The position numbers were made by a program, and so were the translations under genes. 7,708 nt of DNA from Bordetella parapertussis (GTDB lineage Bacteria; Pseudomonadota; Gammaproteobacteria; Burkholderiales; Burkholderiaceae_C), in contig CAMDIP010000060.1 in assembly GCA_945899335.1 (NCBI GenBank), positions 1 to 7,708 on the forward strand, written 5' to 3'. Position 1 is the stretch's first letter. Each line of letters opens with the position of its first letter. Below the pieces are notes generated by a model. That model saw only the letters and a list, made by a program, of their open reading frames with translations, was not told the DNA's origin and ran no database searches. Below are positions 7,043 through 7,708 of this stretch, piece after piece.

Positions 7043-7067
7043 GCGCAACCACTATACGCCGCTGGGC

Positions 7068-7697
7068 TCAGCCTGCGTTAGGGTCTGGCCAGCGCAAATT
7101 GATACCTCGTTGTTGCAAGTCCGCGATGTCGGCTTGGCTGTCTAGATCGGTGACGTAGTGCAGGTTGTCGCTTGCCCATGCGTGTACCAAAGCGCGGTTG
7201 TTTTGACGCCAAGTTTGGCAACCAAAGTCGTCATTGGCTTGTAAGACTGCTGCGCGTACCGCATCGCTGAGTGCCACCGGGTTGCCAGGCTGGCCTTGCA
7301 CTTGGGGGAAAACCAAGCTGGTATCCCTTGGGCGATCGGCAAACGCTTGCAGCAATTCGGCGATGTCTTGTGTTTCTATCAGTGGTTGATCGGCCAAGCA
7401 CATCACCACCGCATCGCAGGTTGATGCGATGCTTAGCAAGCCCAGACGTTGCGACGAAATGATGCCTTGCTCGGGGTGGGGGTTGACGACAACAGTGACG
7501 GGCAAGCCTGCCACTGCAGGCCTCACCTCTTGGGCATAGTGCCCCAAAACCACCACCAACTCTTGAATGCCTGCGTCCAGCAATGCAAGCGCGCTTCGGC
7601 GAATCAGCGCTTGGCCATCGCGTTCAATTAAGCACTTGGGACGGTGTCCCATGCGCGAGGCCGAGCCAGCTGCGAGCAAGACCGCAGCACAGCGCAT
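7068..7697 (-). CDS. MobA/MocA-like NTP transferase (nucleotidyltransferase family protein)
   Basis: The 209-residue protein has the Rossmann-like nucleotidyltransferase fold of the MobA/MocA/IspD type. The N-terminal LLAAGSASRMG (7-17) with Lys21 is the nucleotide-binding loop. NPHPEQGII (72-80) followed by SSQRLG (81-86) fits the base-recognition region. CLADQP (100-105) carries the metal-binding Asp103. GQPGNPV (135-141) and DLDSQAD (184-190) match conserved C-terminal motifs. Similarity is closest in style to MocA, the molybdopterin cytidylyltransferase, but no molybdenum or XdhC gene is visible, so the substrate is unassigned. The ATG at 7697 gives a normal N terminus; a TTG at 7700 or a start beyond the right edge is possible. 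It is the first visible gene of the leftward run. Confidence 0.88.
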   Translation of the reverse strand: MRCAAVLLAAGSASRMGHRPKCLIERDGQALIRRSALALLDAGIQELVVVLGHYAQEVRPAVAGLPVTVVVNPHPEQGIISSQRLGLLSIASTCDAVVMCLADQPLIETQDIAELLQAFADRPRDTSLVFPQVQGQPGNPVALSDAVRAAVLQANDDFGCQTWRQNNRALVHAWASDNLHYVTDLDSQADIADLQQRGINLRWPDPNAG

Positions 7698-7708
7698 CAA
7701 TGGATCCG

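Noticed and set aside
7702..7707. GGATCC (BamHI site) at the extreme right edge
   Set aside because: It could mark a cloning boundary, but a single six-base site at an edge proves nothing about biology.

Overview
The window is a stretch of ordinary bacterial housekeeping chromosome. It most likely comes from a betaproteobacterium of the order Burkholderiales, probably Comamonadaceae-like (Limnohabitans, Rhodoferax or Polaromonas type). This placement is inferred from remembered protein wording (GpmA, GrxC, SecB, PanB, ScpA), from the DUF3460-scpA pair, and from gene order. Base composition looks moderately GC-rich. No mobile element, CRISPR array, rRNA or tRNA gene was seen.

Left part (1-2605): gpmA, cut by the left edge, runs leftward. 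Across an 80-base AT-rich gap, four genes run rightward: a membrane-anchored YibN-type rhodanese, glutaredoxin 3 (grxC), the export chaperone secB and glycerol-3-phosphate dehydrogenase gpsA. The order yibN-grxC-secB-gpsA matches the E. coli locus, where the divergent neighbour is the unrelated phosphoglycerate mutase gpmM. A strong intrinsic terminator lies between grxC and secB, only 18 bases before the secB start. This is the main regulatory point of interest here.

Right part (2592-7708): six genes lie on the minus strand with gaps of 28 bases or less. In transcription order they are a MobA/MocA-like nucleotidyltransferase (its upstream region lies off the right edge), a SulP/SLC26-type anion transporter with a STAS domain, a small DUF3460 protein, the condensin kleisin scpA, panB and panC. 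They look like one transcription unit. panB and panC supply consecutive steps of pantothenate (coenzyme A) synthesis. DUF3460 and scpA overlap by four bases. panC converges on gpsA with a 14-base tail-to-tail overlap.

I found no convincing undescribed system. The observations most worth checking are the terminator directly in front of secB, the coupling of the uncharacterised DUF3460 protein to scpA, and the replacement of one phosphoglycerate mutase type by another at a conserved locus.
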